From Alphaproteobacteria bacterium (GTDB lineage Bacteria; Pseudomonadota; Alphaproteobacteria; CACIAM-22H2), in contig VGEI01000177.1 in the NCBI GenBank assembly GCA_016869415.1, positions 1-7,278 of the forward strand: a DNA stretch of 7,278 nucleotides, given 5' to 3'. This document shows positions 6,423 through 7,278 of this stretch, piece after piece. Position 1 is the stretch's first letter. Each line of letters begins with the position of its first letter. A program made the position numbers and the translations under genes. The notes below the pieces were generated by a model. It saw only the letters and a list, made by a program, of their open reading frames with translations, was not told the DNA's origin and did no database searches.

Positions 6423-6440
6423 GGGCGCGATTCTGCGCCC
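6423..6440 (+). repeat. Perfect inverted repeat in the leader of the PAS-protein gene
   Basis: GGGCGC (6423-6428) and GCGCCC (6435-6440) form a perfect 6 bp stem around a six-base loop (GATTCT). It ends three bases before the GGAG ribosome site (6443-6446) of the GTG start at 6457. It could be an operator dyad, an RNA hairpin affecting translation, or chance in GC-rich DNA. No T-run follows, so it does not look like a terminator. Confidence 0.4.
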
Positions 6441-6456
6441 CTGGAGATCGAAACTC

Positions 6457-7278
6457 GTGCCCAAAGCCGCCATGGACCGCCCGGGGAAACGTGCCGCCGG
6501 CAGCCCGAATTCACCAGAGAGCAAGGTGCTCGACGTGCTGGTGACCGCTTGGCCCGGACCGGCCGCGCGGCTTGCGGCGGACGGCTCCGTGATCGAAGCC
6601 AACGCTGCCGCCGCCGCCTTGCTCGACGAGCTCCGCTCCCGGGCCGGCGCGGGCGGTTTTGCCACGTTGATTGCTGCCGCGGCCGCCGACGTCCAGGCGC
6701 GGACCGACACGATCGTCGTCCCCGCCGAGCCGACGCCCGTGACGTTCGATTTCTCGCTGGTGGCGCTTCCCGGCGGCGAGGTCGTGCTCCTCGGCCGCGA
6801 TGTCTCGCTGGCTGCCAATTTGCGGCAGGCGCTGGCCGATTCGCGGCTGCGCTTCAAAGACCTCGTCGAGATCTCCAGCGACTTCGCCTGGGAGACCGAT
6901 GCCGCCGGCAACTTCACCTTTGTCTCGCCACGCGGCGCGCTGGGTTGGAAGGCGACGGACCTGCTTGGCCGGCCCGCTTCTTCACTGATCGACGAAACCG
7001 TGCCGATGGGCGATGGTCCGTCACCCTTCTCCACAAAGCGGCCGGTCGACCAGGTCGAGCTCTGGCTGCGCCGTGCCGACGGAACGCCGGCCTGCGTCGC
7101 CATCTCCGCCGTGCCGCTGCGCGGCGACGGAGTGACCGGTGGGGCCCGCGGCGTGTGGCGCGATGTCAGCGAAATGCACACGCGGGAGGCGGCGCTGGCC
7201 AAGGCGGAGAACCGCGAGCGGCTGGTCGGCTATATCACGCGCACCATTCGCGACGAGGTGGAGCCCGAGGCCATGCTC
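6457..7278 (+). CDS. PAS-domain signalling protein, N-terminal part, cut by the window end
   Basis: An open frame of 274 codons runs to the window edge without a stop. Residues about 27-118 look like a degenerate PAS domain (ARLAADGSVIEANAAAAALL, then VTFDFSLVALPGGEVVLLGRDVS). Residues about 130-240 form a clearer PAS domain (LVEISSDFAWETDAAGNFTF at 136-155, GWKATDLLGRPASSLI at 163-178, LRRADGTPACVAISAVPL at 204-221, GVWRDVSEM at 232-240). A charged, probably helical linker follows (242-257). No membrane segment or signal peptide is seen, so this part is cytosolic. Such N-termini usually feed a histidine kinase, a GGDEF/EAL module or another output; that part is missing, so the output is unknown. 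GTG at 6457 is preferred because GGAG lies 10 bases upstream; ATG at 6472, five codons on, has no ribosome site. It is divergent from dapD. Confidence 0.8.
   Translation, partial: MPKAAMDRPGKRAAGSPNSPESKVLDVLVTAWPGPAARLAADGSVIEANAAAAALLDELRSRAGAGGFATLIAAAAADVQARTDTIVVPAEPTPVTFDFSLVALPGGEVVLLGRDVSLAANLRQALADSRLRFKDLVEISSDFAWETDAAGNFTFVSPRGALGWKATDLLGRPASSLIDETVPMGDGPSPFSTKRPVDQVELWLRRADGTPACVAISAVPLRGDGVTGGARGVWRDVSEMHTREAALAKAENRERLVGYITRTIRDEVEPEAML

Larger units (their letters stand above)
6289..6456. promoter_or_regulatory. Divergent control region between dapD and the PAS-protein gene
   Basis: A 168 bp region containing the 5' ends of both divergent units. On the minus side are a TTGACA-type promoter candidate and an AAGGA ribosome site just before dapD. 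On the plus side are an A+T-richer patch (6401-6420), a perfect GC-rich inverted repeat (6423-6440) and a GGAG ribosome site (6443-6446). No reading frame in the gap looks like a real gene, and I recognise no riboswitch. Confidence 0.5.

Noticed and set aside
6351..7202. A 283-codon minus-strand open frame opposite the PAS-protein gene
   Set aside because: It is Ser/Ala/Arg-rich with no motif, while the plus strand encodes recognisable PAS features to the window end.

Overview
The window is a GC-rich bacterial chromosome segment packed with housekeeping genes. It most resembles an alphaproteobacterium, possibly Rhodospirillales- or Rhizobiales-like. That placement is inferred from GC-rich codon usage, from the def-fmt-truA cluster facing a dapD/dapE cluster (an arrangement I know from that class), and from the protein sequences; no search was run. 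I see no insertion sequence, phage gene, CRISPR array, tRNA or rRNA.

Layout. (a) 1-79 is a non-coding tail with one strong hairpin. (b) 80-961, minus strand, is a lyase of the isocitrate lyase/PEP mutase superfamily. (c) 962-1068 is a short divergent control region, with a promoter-like TTGACC/TATCTA pair so close to def that its mRNA may be leaderless. (d) 1069-3267, plus strand, is a compact cluster of def (peptide deformylase), fmt (Met-tRNA formyltransferase) and truA (tRNA pseudouridine synthase). (e) 3248-6288, minus strand, is dapD, a Gfa-like zinc protein, dapE and an unassigned five-segment membrane protein. These genes are 7 nt apart or overlap by 4 nt (GTGA, ATGA), so they look like one translationally coupled operon. 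Its last gene overlaps the end of truA tail to tail by 20 bp. (f) 6289-6456 is a second divergent control region, with a TTGACA-type promoter candidate facing dapD. (g) 6457 to the window end, plus strand, is the N-terminal part of a PAS-domain signalling protein cut by the window edge.

How the genes work together. fmt formylates initiator Met-tRNA and def removes the formyl group from new proteins, so the pair brackets N-formylmethionine translation; truA modifies tRNA anticodon arms. dapD and dapE are the acylation and deacylation steps of the succinylase route to meso-diaminopimelate and lysine. The aminotransferase step between them (DapC) is not here. The Gfa-like gene and the membrane gene have no known role in that pathway and are the most interesting passengers.

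This is mostly an ordinary core-genome region. I found no convincing new system. The points worth a second look are the Gfa-like gene lodged between dapD and dapE, the uncharacterised membrane protein coupled to dapE, the possible leaderless def transcript, and the convergent gene overlap.
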